DNA from: Taudactylus pleione
Lineage: Eukaryota > Chordata > Amphibia > Anura > Myobatrachidae
NCBI GenBank assembly: GCA_031769625.1
Contig: JAUIMM010000701.1
Location: 434,001 to 498,000, forward strand
DNA: 64,000 nucleotides
Direction of reading: 5' to 3'
Shown one piece after another: positions 32,345 through 42,946 of the stretch; positions within the stretch are counted from its first letter, which is position 1; the number at the start of each line of letters is the position of its first letter. Position numbers and translations under genes: made by a program. Below the pieces are notes generated by a model. It was not told the DNA's origin. It searched no databases and saw only the letters and a program-made list of their open reading frames with translations.

Positions 32345-32875
32345 CAATCCGGCTGGCTTCCCGACTGTGAAATCCCGACATGGGACTAATGATAGGCATC
32401 GAAATACCGATGCCTATCATCAGCCCCACACCGGAATCCTGACGCACGGCAAATCGATCGTAAGTAAGCCGGGCGCTGGGAGCTCAGCCGCGCGGGGGGG
32501 GGGGGGTTAGCATTACGGACTCCCAGGAGGACTTAGGGTTAGGCACCCCCCGGAAGGGTTAGGTTTAGGCTAGGGGAAGGGGGGGTTAGGGTCAGGCACC
32601 ACCGGGGGGAGGTTAGGTTTAGGCGCCCCCCCCCGGGAGGGTTAGGATTAGGGTGCGGGGAACAGGGGTGAGGTATAGGCATCCCTAGGGGGAGGTTAGG
32701 GTTAGGCACTAGAGGGGAAGGTTAGGGTTAGGCACACCTAAGGGAGGGTTGGGGGGGGGAGGGTTATTAATAGCCTACTTACCTTCCCCGTCAGGGATCT
32801 TCAGCTGCCAGCCTTCCGGCATCGGTATTTCATCCGCCGGGCTTAGGTCCGGCGGTGGATTCATACCAATTCAGG
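32345..32875. repeat. Telomere-like minisatellite element 5
   Basis: The longest island: TTAGGGTTAGGC and TTAGGTTTAGGC units with G-runs from about 32500 to 32765. The left flank has GACTGTGAAATCCCGACATG and ACCGATGCCTATCATC; the right flank has CCCCGTCAGGGATC and GGCATCGGTATTTCATCC. Confidence 0.82.
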
Positions 32876-33941
32876 TAAAACCATGCTACACTGCAGGAGG
32901 GACAGATATAAAATGTGCACAGAGATTTAGATTTGGAAGGAGTGTGTAAACATAAAGTTGTCCATCATTTGTGGGCTACATGCAAAAGCAGCCAGTATTT
33001 ACCCCACATACAAAAAAATATGTATTTGCACCCCTTACAGTGCAACATGGTTTGTCCAGGTGTACAGTTACTTTATTTCCAAATCTGAATCAGGCCCAGA
33101 GAAAGGAGGAGTTGGAAAGAAACAGCATAAAGCAAAAACTTATTGAGTTGCAAGCAGCTCTGCATCCAGAGTCACTTACACTTACTGCAGGGAGCCAGCA
33201 GTTGTTATCATAACATACAGATTTTGCATCTAGTTAGGTGCAGGTATGTCTGTAATCTACTTGTTGGCCGATTTGTGAGCCAGGACACAGCGTTGATCAA
33301 CGCAGACCCTGGACTGGCCACTCCCGGAAAACGGCCGACCCCGCACTGCCCCTTAAATGCCTCTGTCTGTCAATCAGGCAGAGGCATTCAAGGGTCTGCG
33401 TGCGACTTCGCAGGATCCATTCTGCACACTCGCAGAATGGGTCCTGCGCACATGCAGATTCACGATAACCGAGAATTAAGCCCATAGTCTGCAAATTCAA
33501 AACTACACTAATGGGATATTTACACTTCATAAACAATGTTTAATTTGTTAATTATTTGGCTCTGTGCTCAAAAGATAAAATACAGTTTTCACTTATATAC
33601 TTTGTCTTTTTTATAATGAAAGTAAATGATTTTCTAACATTTTATCTACAATAAACTAATGGAATAAATACTTTTTTGAGTGTGTTCTTCACTTCTGTAC
33701 TCATAACTTAATAAACCAGCAATCGCAATCTCAGAAGGAAACAATGTGTATATGGAACTATAAAATGTTTGTAACCAATACAATTTTTAAGGTCATGTGA
33801 ATTTTGACCATAGTTCAATATTCACGTAATATTATTATTATTTATTAGTATCCTTTCTATGACAAGAAACAAGTTACTTACAGTACAAAACATTGCAGGA
33901 CATGGACATGGTTTACAAACATTGTTGCATCAACGGTTATA
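32876..33941. other. Intronic stretch with a diverged repeat
   Basis: 33270-33485 includes AAGGGTCTGCGTGCG and GCAGAATGGGTCCTGCGCAC, which recur at 40230-40300, so an unclassified dispersed repeat is present. It also contains a CCTCTGTCTG/CAGGCAGAGG hairpin (33360-33385). No gene. Confidence 0.5.
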
Positions 33942-34304
33942 GGGCCTGATTCAGGCCCGCTCGCGAGCGCTGAGCGCTCGCAAGTGGGTCAATGGTGCCC
34001 AAGTGCGCATGCGCACGACGGAGGTGGCTCCGTCGTGCACATGCGCGAGACCCGAATAACGACGGCCAAGCTGTCGTTATGGGTCTCGCACCAAAGGGGG
34101 CGTGCTGTTGATGGTGATTGACAGTACGCCCCCCTTTGGTGGGCGTGCCGGGGGCGTGGCTGCCCAGACGGAGGCGTTCCCATGGGAACGCCTACCGTCT
34201 GGGGCCGGCCCCACTGACATCACTAGTGATGTCAGTGGGAGTGCTTTTGGCTCTAATAGAGCCAAAAGCACTCCAGGGCTTGCGGCAGCGAGACCCTACC
34301 GTAG
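33942..34304. mobile_element. Hairpin-chain MITE, copy 5 (truncated)
   Basis: It has the left end GGGCCTGATTCAGG and the first hairpins: CGCACGACGG/CCGTCGTGC, TAACGACGG/CTGTCGTTA, and the 31-base stem GTGCTTTTGGCTC/GAGCCAAAAGCAC at 34241-34271. It stops at GAGACCCTACCGTAG, where LINE sequence begins. Confidence 0.85.
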
Positions 34305-35194
34305 TGACACACATGGGGTAGTCAGTGAACAAGGAACTTGGGGCAGTAGGTTAGGATGAGAGCTGGATGGCTTTGCTGTAGAAGTGGGCAAAATCTTTGA
34401 AGCGATTATGGGAGGAAGTAATCAGCTGGCAGAAGATGTGGCATTCATTGTGGAGCAAAGTGCGTGAGAGGGAATGTGAAGAGAGATAGGATCAGATATG
34501 TAAATAGGAGAGCATTGGGTGAGGGCTTTGTAAGTGTTAGAAGCTTTAATTGTGTTCTGAAGGGGAAGGGGAGGCAGTTTAGGACTTGTAGGAGAGGGGG
34601 GAGGAATGTGGTACGTTTGGACAGGAAGATGAGCCACGCAGGCATTGAGGACAGATTAGAGTGCAGGGAGGTGGGAGTCAGAGAGGCCAGTTAGGAAGGG
34701 GTTACAGTAATCCAATCTGAAGATTACCTGTGAGTGGATAAGGGTCTTAGTTGCTTCCTGGGTGAGAAAGGGTCTGATCCTGGAGCTATGTCTGAGATGG
34801 AAATGACAGGACTGCAAGAGGTACTGAATGTGTGATTTGAGGGAGAGGGAGAAGTCAAGGATAACTTCAAGGCAGCACACTTGCGAGCTTGAAGAGATGT
34901 GGCACATTCAATAAATTAAGAAATTGTGTGGAGTAAGCATATTCGGGAGGGTGGGAATATGATCAGGTCAGTCCTAGACATGTTAAGTTTAAGAAAGTTC
35001 TGGGACATCCAGAAAGAAGAAGATGTATAGAAGGAGAATAGGAGAGGTCCAAGAGCAGAACCTACGAAGACAGTTACAGTTAGTAGAAGTGGCAGGGAGG
35101 AGTCATGAGAGGAGACAGAGAAAGAACGATCAGAGAAGAGGACAGCCAGGCGAGGGAAGTATCATGCAGAGGGAGTGAAAAGCAGCAGGCTGCG

Positions 35195-35510
35195 GAGGCG
35201 GAGAGGTTAGCGTTAGGCTGCAGACAGGGAGGATAGGTTTAGGCACCTCGAGAGGGACTTAGGGTTAGGCACTAAGAAGGGAGGGTTAGGTTTAGGCACA
35301 AGGGGGGGAGGGTTAGATTGAGGCACTAAAGGGGAGGGTTAGGTTTAGGTTGCGGGCGGTGGAGGGTTAGGATGCAGGAAGAGAGGGTTAGGGAGTGAAC
35401 GGGGGAGGGTTACGGTGTACTTATGGAGCCTCTGTCGGGATGCTCAGCATTGGGAAGCCGCTGTTGGTCTTTTGACGGCCGTCATCCCGACCGTTGGTAT
35501 CTCTTATCAC
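35195..35510. repeat. Telomere-like minisatellite element 6
   Basis: GTTAGGCACTAAG, GGTTAGGTTTAGGCAC and GGTTAGGTTTAGGTTGC units lie inside the LINE remnant. The right flank has GCCTCTGTCGGGATGC and GGCCGTCATCCCGACC. Confidence 0.75.
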
Positions 35511-35614
35511 ACCCTGAAGAAGTCAGCGTAGGTAAGATGAATGGGGAGGGGTAGGCCAGGAAAGAAGGGGGTGGAGAACAGAGGGTCTGGTGAGATGTGA
35601 TGTCCTGACTTATG

Positions 35615-35786
35615 GGGGTATATTTACTAAAGTACGGGTTTATAGAAGTGGAGGTGTTGCCCATAGCAACCAATCAGATTCTAGCTATTCTCTTCTAGAA
35701 TGTGCTGGATAAATAAGTAGAATCTGATTGGTTGATATGGGCAACACGTCCACTACTATAAAACCACACTTTAGAAAATATACCCC
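35615..35786. mobile_element. Palindromic MITE, GGGGTATATTTAC ends
   Basis: The two halves form one long hairpin: GGGGTATATTTACTAAAGT pairs with ACTTTAGAAAATATACCCC, and AACCAATCAGATTCTA pairs with TAGAATCTGATTGGTT. ATG flanks both sides (35612-35614 and 35787-35789). At 172 bp, it sits inside the LINE remnant. Confidence 0.9.
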
Positions 35787-36167
35787 ATGGAGTAAATTGG
35801 GTGGCAAAGCGAAGGTCAGAGAGTGAGGAGGGGAGGCAAGGAGTGTGGGGGCAGAGGAGGGAGTTGAAAATAGCCAAGAGACGAGAGTATTGTAGGACTA
35901 GGAGGAGATAAGGTTTTTGAAATATGACTGTTTAGAGAGAGGGAACGCAGCGTAGTAGGTTGAGAGCATAAATTTGGAATCGGGGAAGTCTGCATTGGAG
36001 CACGATTTCCTCCACTGACGCTTTGCAGTTCGTGAGCACTTTTGCAGGTATCTGGTGCATTTGGAGTGCCAGGGTTGAGGTGTGGATCTGCGAGGATGAG
36101 TAGTGATCACCGGAACCACAGAGTCAAGAGCAGAAGTAAGGGAGGCATTGTATAGGGAAACGACTCA

Positions 36168-36703
36168 GGGCCTGATTCAGACCCGTTCGCTAGCAAGCGA
36201 TCGCTCGGAGCGAGCGATGTTTTGCGAAGTGCGTATGCATTGCAGTGCGCGTGCGTGAACTAGTCCGAGCGATTGAGAAGCATCGCTCGCCCAGCAGAGA
36301 CAGCCCAGCTGAATGCGTGACAGGTCAAGCCGTTTGTAGGTGGTAACAGGGACAGGCCACTGGAAACGGGGGAGTGGAGGTGCGAACGCAGGCGTGCCTG
36401 AACATCAGAGGCGTGCATAATTAACTGGCAGCGTCATAGTACACGTCACCTGGTTGAATTATACACTGAAGTGCTCGCAGTGCTTGCGGTAGGGTGCAGC
36501 CAACCGGAAGCGCTGCGGTCAGTTCCGATAGAACCCGATGTACCGATGGTTGTATATACTTCCTGGAGATGACGTTCGCTAGTGGGCGGCTAAAGACAGG
36601 CTGGTGGGCGTCTGCATACACAAAGTGATCACCGTCACTTAGCTGAATTTGCATACGCAGGGAGCGAGCGTTTGCATCTAGTGACTGGATCTGAATCAGG
36701 CCC
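36168..36703. mobile_element. MITE with GGGCCTGATTCAG ends, nested in LINE remnant
   Basis: The ends are GGGCCTGATTCAGACC and GGATCTGAATCAGGCCC. The interior (GTGACAGGTCAAGCCGTTTG, GTAGGTGGTAACAGGGACAGG, GGGGGAGTGGAGGTGCG) is the reverse complement of the pattern at 57173. The flanks TCA and TTA differ at one base. Confidence 0.82.
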
Positions 36704-37088
36704 TTAGTCAGAGCAGGATAGAGAGAGATACATTGGGGGAGATAAGTGAGGTGAGCAAAGAGGATAAGTATACAGTGTCAACAGCCTCATTGTTATGCTT
36801 AATGGTAGTAGCCTTGGGAAGCAGAGGTGGAGAAGGAGTGAGGGATAAGTTAAAAGACGGAAAGTGATGGTCGAAGAGGGGAAATGGGAATTTGGTGTAA
36901 TCAGAAATATCACAATGGTGAGTGAAAACCAGATCAAGTGAGTGTCCACTCACATGGGAGGGGGAGGAGGTAAACTGGGAGAGATAAAATGATGATGTTA
37001 GCTTAAATAACTCACATACACAAAAAATAATAATGATGTTTGAGTGTTGAGTATTATGTGTTCTCTTTTTTGCTTTTGTTTTAAAAAG

Positions 37089-37181
37089 GAATGTCAGCGG
37101 AAACTAGATCACAAACTGTCATTAGATGCTTATCTATTGAAACCAGTCCAGAGAATCACCAAGTACCAGTTGCTTTTGAAG
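37089..37181 (+). CDS. MCF2-family RhoGEF, DH-domain exon 4 (family signature)
   Basis: A long T-rich tract and AAAAAG precede 37089; the donor AAG|GTAAAA follows 37181. The 31 codons read ECQRKLDHKLSLDAY followed by LLKPVQRITKYQLLLK. The second part is the DH-domain signature of conserved region 3, the helix that contacts switch 2 of the Rho GTPase. The first thirteen residues are identical to MCF2L. It is phase 0 at both ends. The frame is intact. Confidence 0.98.
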
Positions 37182-38686
37182 GTAAAATATTTTCCAATTT
37201 CATTGTAAATCAGAAAGTCGCTTAATGTTTATTATACATAATTTAAAAATCCATTTAGCTAGACCTCACACCTGAGCCGCAAGAGGGGTGTGGGTGGTGC
37301 TGGTGGTGGGGCAGGCCAACTGTGGAGACTACGTCTGGCATTAGATTTTGCCTGGGCACACCCTGTTTGCATACCTATGATTTGATCCCACCTATATCAA
37401 TATCATTCCATATTTTTACCCAGTATATCATTTCATACAAGCAAGGGTTTGGACCTTCTACTGCAGTCTCTCATCCCTACTTCATCTCTACTACATGTGA
37501 ACCATGTCTCCTTCTTCACAACCCCTAAAGCAACTGCTTTGGTATAGTGGCACAAAATCGTATGATATTTGACAAACGAAAGTGCCACTGAGTTATTCAC
37601 TTTCATGTTTACTCCATGGCCAGGGCATTTATTGTTCTTTGATGGTCATCACTTTGATGTGTTCTAGTTTCTCTCTCTTAGAAGGACTCAGAAAGGTCCA
37701 GATGTTATGAAGGTTTAGATTATGGATATTATTCATAATGAGCGAGGGACATTAACGGTCTAGGAAGCACCTGCCATTATCACAAAACCTCACCATAGAA
37801 CATACTATTCCGCTACGTAGTTCCTGTTACTGTCAGTCCTCTGGCCATTCATGATAAATGTTGTGGCACAGGTGAGAGGTAACTTACCTGTATGGAAACT
37901 ATCAGCAACAGTCAGGGAGTCCACAACACTATACTGTAGCCAAATAGAGACAGGAAGCCTAATTTTGTCAGAACTAAACAACTTGCAAAATGACCAGGTG
38001 GGTAGCCCCAAATCCTCAAAGAATATATCATTAATGGTCTCAAAGAGGGTGGATGTTGAGTTGGAGGTATGTAGAGCAGCTTGGCTGTCCCTATTTGGTA
38101 ACAAATAATCTTAAAGGAGACTCCTTAACTGAGTTATGTAAGACAAGCTGATAGATTTGTTTTCTGCCTATAATATTTTATTACGGGGGTGGCCAACCAG
38201 TCGGAGGCAAAGAGCCAAAAAAGATATGTAGTCAATCGAAAGAGCTGATAGCATGCGCACGCCTTTGGTATGACATTTGCAGGAGCATGACCTTGTGTCA
38301 CACCCCCGTTTTTAGTCACGCTGGGGGCGAGCCCTGGACATTGAAAATAAACATTTTACATATTCTTCCCAATATACATTTTTCACTGTTGAAGTGAAAG
38401 AAAAAGCCAGAGCAACATAGAAAACATTGAAATAGCCACGTTCACATAAATTAATATTGAAATCCAGAACCACATAAAGTACATTGAGAATGCCAGTGCC
38501 CATTATGCTGTGCCTCCTGTAGTTGTGCCCCATATGCAGTGCCCTCCTGTAGTTATGCGTGTAGGTGAAGTGGGTGTCCTCATGTAGTGCTGCGGCAGTA
38601 TTGCGATCGCCATGGATTAGCATACTATCACAGTTGAACTTCGTGCGTACGCTATATTGTGATCCGTAGTGAATCAGGCTCCAAGT
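37182..38686. other. Start of intron 4, mostly unrecognised
   Basis: A minus-strand frame of about 100 codons at 38104-37805 has no recognised similarity and no supporting context. A partial MITE right side with GATCGCCATGGATTAGCATA and GTGATCCGTAGTGAATCAGG lies at about 38500-38680. Confidence 0.4.
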
Positions 38687-38888
38687 CAGATGCGGAATGG
38701 ACTTTGTAAATGCAGGTTGCTGGAAATCGAGTCAGATGCGGAATGCACTTGTTAATGCAGATAGCTGATAACTGGTCAGATTTGGAGTGCACTTGTAAAT
38801 GCAGGTAGCTGGAGACATGCACTTGTTAATGCAGATAGCTGATAACTGAGTCAGATTCAGAGTGCATTTATAAATACAGATAGACTGA
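38687..38888 (+). repeat. Minisatellite of about 46-65 bp units, split by a MITE
   Basis: Units contain GAGTCAGATGCGGAATG, CACTTGTTAATGCAGATAGC and TGATAACTG. Four diverged units precede the MITE, and a further unit (GAGTCAGATGCAGATTGCAC) follows it at 39400-39445. Confidence 0.85.
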
Positions 38889-39397
38889 GGGCCTGATTCA
38901 GCTTGGATCGCAGTTGCTAATACGCACGCAGTAGGCCGATTGTTGCGTTCTTCGCATGAGTATGCATCGCAGTACACGAACAGGCCAATGCGAGCAGTGA
39001 CTATGCAGACCGATAGCAGAATGATTGACAGGAAGTAACGTTTGAGGCCAACGAAACGCAGTCATCCCAGTTCGTTTGAACCTCGTTGCAGGGGCGTGCA
39101 TAAATTATCCACTGCGATGCCCTACGCAGCCAGAGACCTGATAGGTGCGCTGAAGTTAGCAATTTCTGAGTATGGTCAGACCTTGTTGCAGGTGTGTGTG
39201 AGGCTCCGATTGTACTCGATGTTACCAATGGTTTTGTAGTCTTGCTAAACATTACGGATGTGTGTAAGGTAAAATGGGAGTCCTTATGTAGTGCTGTGGT
39301 GGCATAGCGATCGCAATGAAGTAGCATACTTTTGCAGTGGAACTGCATGCGTATTAGCAATTTCATTAGCAGTTGCTTTCCTTGCTGAATCAGGCCC
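38889..39397. mobile_element. MITE with GGGCCTGATTCAG ends inserted in a minisatellite
   Basis: The ends are GGGCCTGATTCAGC and GCTGAATCAGGCCC, with TGA on both flanks (38886-38888 and 39398-39400). The interior has GGATCGCAGTTGCTAATACG at the left and an inverted CGTATTAGCAA at the right. It is 509 bp and non-coding. Confidence 0.9.
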
Positions 39398-39445
39398 TGA
39401 GTCAGATGCAGATTGCACTGGTAAATGCTGATCATGGCTGAAAAG

Positions 39446-40420
39446 GTGCTGAATGTAATTAGCACTGCTGGAGATTAGTACGTTGAACAAGCACAGAGAG
39501 CATTTAGCAATAAAATGAAATCAAAAGAAACCAGCACTACATGCTGTATAGCAATGCTGAGGACTTGAGCTGACACAAGCACAGGCTGCCGGAAGCAGTA
39601 GTAAGGACTGAAGACCGGAGAAATGCAGATTTGCAAAAACACCAGGAGCCAAGGTACTGATATCTGGAATAGATGTTGTACTGACAAAGGTCAAAACATA
39701 AGTCCAGGTTTAAGTAGGGCACCCACAGTGCTGATAGGTGGAGCAGATCAGGTGACTAGATTTGCTGGCATCCAGTTGGAGAAGTTATCCATGTGATTGC
39801 ATACAAGATGGCGGTCCCCATGTTCCAGAATAACGGGAATCGGCAGGCGGGAATCCCATCCAGGACTATAGATGGATAAATGCCGAAAACAGGAATGTCC
39901 AGGGCGGCCAGGAGTGCCACAAATGGCAGTGATGTAACACTGCCAAACCCAGTAACAGGGACCTGAATGCTGATGTGTGACAAATAGGACATGATGACAA
40001 CGCAGGTATTACAAAAAATAAGTAATATAAAAGTAACACAGCCCAACAGATTACCATTATCTTAAATCATAAGCACATGAGCTATGATTATATGAGGAAA
40101 TTACTGATAAGGAGCAATAATAGATGGAACATTTCCCAGCTCCTGCTTCCAATTTGTGTGCATGTTACAAACTAAGGGGGTGACTCAGCTACAGATGGAA
40201 TTGCAAAGCTGCACGCAGGCAGAGGTATAGAAGGGTCTGCGTGCGATCACGCCAGACCCGTTCAGCACATTCGCAGAATGGGTCCTGCGCACACACAGAT
40301 TCCCGATAATAAGGAATCTGCGTGCAGCATTGCATGCTTAATCAAGCCCTGAGTCACACAGTTTAAATACTGGTATCTTCTATATTTGCCTGTTTACTTG
40401 GACCCAGAGTGTATTAAGAG
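39446..40420. other. Intronic stretch, mostly unrecognised
   Basis: About 40176-40350 is related to 33270-33485 (GGGTCTGCGTGCGATCACG, AGAATGGGTCCTGCGCACA). The rest has no supported feature. Confidence 0.4.
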
Positions 40421-40423
40421 AGG

Positions 40424-40990
40424 AGGGGGCCTGTGTGCATTCCCTGTACAGGGCCCCATCCTCTCTCTCTGGCGACCGGCCGCCGCATCACAGCAGTAGT
40501 AAACTCTGGGCAGCAGTCTGTGCTCACAGTTTACCGCGCATTTGCAGATCACCGGGAACATGGCGCGGCTGCCATTTTCCCGGTGATTTCCCTACTACGT
40601 ATGCGCAAAATTCCGGGAGAATGGTGCATATATGGCCATATATAGTGATGTATAGTGCAGAAGTAATATTCTATGGTCATAGAGTTAAAATTGGTACACC
40701 CTGCATTGGAAATGTTGCCATCCCAGTAAGAATGGAAGAGAACCCTGCCCATTATAACCAAAGAGCAGGGGCATTTTTAGAGAGGAGGGGGCCCGTGTGC
40801 AGTCTTCAACATGTGCCCCCTCCTCTCCGTCCAACGTCCGGCAGCGCACTGAGCGGTGCGCGGCTAGCGCCGCACTTATAGACTCTGGCCATTTGAGTGT
40901 GCCCAGAGTCTATAGCGCATACACAGGTCACCACGAAAATGACCCCGGCTACTGCGCATGCGCAAACGACGGGAAAATGGCCGCTGGTAT
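40424..40990 (+). repeat. Diverged direct duplication of a GC-rich repeat
   Basis: 40424-40640 and 40780-40985 share GAGGAGGGGGCC, GCCCCATCCTCTC/GCCCCCTCCTCTC, AGATCACCGGGAA/AGGTCACCACGAA and CGTATGCGCAAA/GCGCATGCGCAAA in the same order. Between them lies about 140 bp of unrelated sequence. It is non-coding and the family is unclassified. Confidence 0.65.
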
Positions 40991-41055
40991 AAACAACTTT
41001 CATTTCCAATTTGAACTACAACAGACCATAAAGGGAGAAAATATATTTTATTTCA

Positions 41056-41069
41056 AAAGTGGTGAATGA
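41056..41069 (+). repeat. Target-site duplication of the + strand L1, left copy
   Basis: AAAGTGGTGAATGA; the identical 14 bases stand at 51945-51958. Confidence 0.85.
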
Positions 41070-42558
41070 GTGGGCAGATTCTTTACAAATGTATTACTTG
41101 GCCCGCAATCCCCCTCTTTGATTCCTACGATTAAAACTCCCACTGGAGACAGGGTTTACTCTGGAAAGCAAATCATGGAGGTGTTTAGGGACTTTTACTC
41201 TCATTTATATGCTGCAGAAGCGGTTGATTCTGTCAGTAAGAGACGCTTCTGGGAGGGTTTATCGTTTCCCCAAATCACTTCGGATCAGAGCTCGACGTTG
41301 ATGGCACCTATTTCCCTTGAGGAGGTTACCAGGGTGATTAAGTCCCTGATGGGTTCTCAGGCGAACACTATAAGATTCTTTTACGCCTAGTCGGTGGCCA
41401 CCTTGAGAGTTCTTCCTATACCAGGCCGCGACCCGGAAATACCGGGTTATTACCACCCTATTTCCTTTTAAATTTAGATTATAAAATTCTTACAAAAATC
41501 TTATCCGAAAGACTGAAACTCATTCTCCCATCAGTGATCCATCCAGATCAGATCAGACTAGATTTGTTTGGGGCCGCCACTCAGTGGTCAATCTAAGTAG
41601 GGTGTTCACCATACAACAGTGGCTGGAGTCCTCTGGGAAGCCGACCGACACGGTTTTACTTTCATTAGATGCAGAAAAAGCATTTGATTTGGTTACCTGG
41701 GACCATCTTTTTGAGGTGCTGGGTCGGTTTAGCTTCCCAAAGGACTTCATTCTCATCTTGCATGCTTTCTATACCAGGCCCTTCACACAAATTGCATGCA
41801 ATAGCTTTCTCTTTTCCCCCTTTATGGTGGGACGGGGCACTAGACCGGGATGTCTCCTCTCTCCGTTATTGTTTGCGCTTGCTCTCGAGCTGCTCGCTAT
41901 TGCTTTACGTAGCAATCCCTCAGTTACTGGGATACGAGTAGGGCCATGGGAATTTAAGCTAGCACTTTTCGTGGATGACATGCTGCTGTTTTTGACTGAC
42001 CCGGCCCTCTCAGTTCCCACGGTAATCGAGGCTCTGTCTAGTTTCGGAACGTTTGCAGGTTATAGAGTGAATTTTCATAAATCAGAGTTCCTGCATTTGG
42101 GTCCCCCTTCTACCTTCGATCCCCTCCCTTTCGCCCAGACAAGCCTTGCTAAAGCTAACTCATTTTCGAAATACCTTGATATTTTCATTACCCCCTTATT
42201 GATGGGTATATATCGAGCAAATTATACTCTAGCATTGTCTAAAATTTAACATCTTCTAGATAGTTGGCAATTGCTACCCTTATCTTTGTTGGGTCATGTA
42301 GCTGTCGCTAAAAATATTATCTTCCCTAAAATCTCTTATATACTTCAAATGCTACCTATTAGTCTCACTAGAAAGGATATACTATATTGCTCACGTCTGT
42401 TTCCAATATTCCTATGGAAAAATAAAAGACCTAGGACCGCATTGGCCAAACTCCAGCTTTCTCGGTGTAATGGGGGCCTGGGAATACCCAATTTAGCCTC
42501 TTTTGCTAGAGCGGTACACTTTCATTATATATTAGACTGGTCATCATATACTAACTAA
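41070..42558 (+). pseudogene. L1 ORF2 reverse transcriptase pseudogene
   Basis: Segments in order are IKTPTGDRVYSGKQIMEVFR (N-terminal to RT), a broken GRDPEIPGYYHPIS-like stretch near 41420, LLSLDAEKAFDLVTWDHLF (motif A), GRGTRPGCLLSPLLFALALE (motif B) and LALFVDDMLLFL (motif C, with FVDD in place of YADD). Thumb sequence LSRCNGGLGIPNLASFARAV follows. At least three frame changes and several stops were counted. It belongs to the L1/Tx1 group by motif spacing. Confidence 0.9.
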
Positions 42559-42757
42559 GGGGTCTATTTACTAAGCAGTGTTAGGAGACAGAGTGAAAAG
42601 TGATAAGAAAGTGATAAGGTGCCAGCCAATCAGCTCCCAACTGTCATTTTTCAAACACAGCCTGTGAGATGACAGTTGGGAGCTGATTGGCTGGCACCTT
42701 ATCACTTTCTTATCACTTTTCACTCTGTCTCTTAACACTGCTTAGTAAATAGACCCC
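42559..42757. mobile_element. Near-perfect palindromic MITE, GGGGTCTATTTAC ends
   Basis: The halves GGGGTCTATTTACTAAGCAG ... and ... CTGCTTAGTAAATAGACCCC pair along nearly the full 199 bp. They include GAAAAGTGATAAGAAAGTG / CACTTTCTTATCACTTTTC and CAGCCAATCAGCTCCCAACT / AGTTGGGAGCTGATTGGCTG. Flanks are TAA on the left and TTA on the right. It is inserted in the + strand L1. Confidence 0.93.
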
Positions 42758-42946
42758 TTAGACTGAGAACTAGCTCTTTTCGCTCCTTACTCTTCCAGTG
42801 CATTACTTCACAGACCCCAGTCCTCCCTCCCGTCTGGTTTGTTGAATAATTCTATATAATTCTTCGTGACACCTATTCCATCTGGCATGCAGTTCATAAG
42901 AAACTTCACTGTGACCCCTGCAACTCTAAGTTAACTACGTTCTGGG

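Larger units (their letters stand above)
34305..36953 (-). pseudogene. L2/CR1-group LINE remnant, antisense, broken by later insertions
   Basis: On the minus strand, 36953-36704 gives SGHSLDLVFTHHCDISDY, the end of the endonuclease domain (the family's GHTLDLVF motif). 34907-34656 gives LEVILDFSLSLKSHIQYLL and then FRLDYCNPFLTGLSDSHLPAL, the conserved segment after reverse transcriptase. 34645-34445 gives the LPFPFRTQLKLLTLT tail. Three insertions cut it: a MITE at 36168-36703, a palindromic MITE at 35615-35786 and a telomere-like element at 35195-35510. The catalytic RT motif is not visible. Confidence 0.78.
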
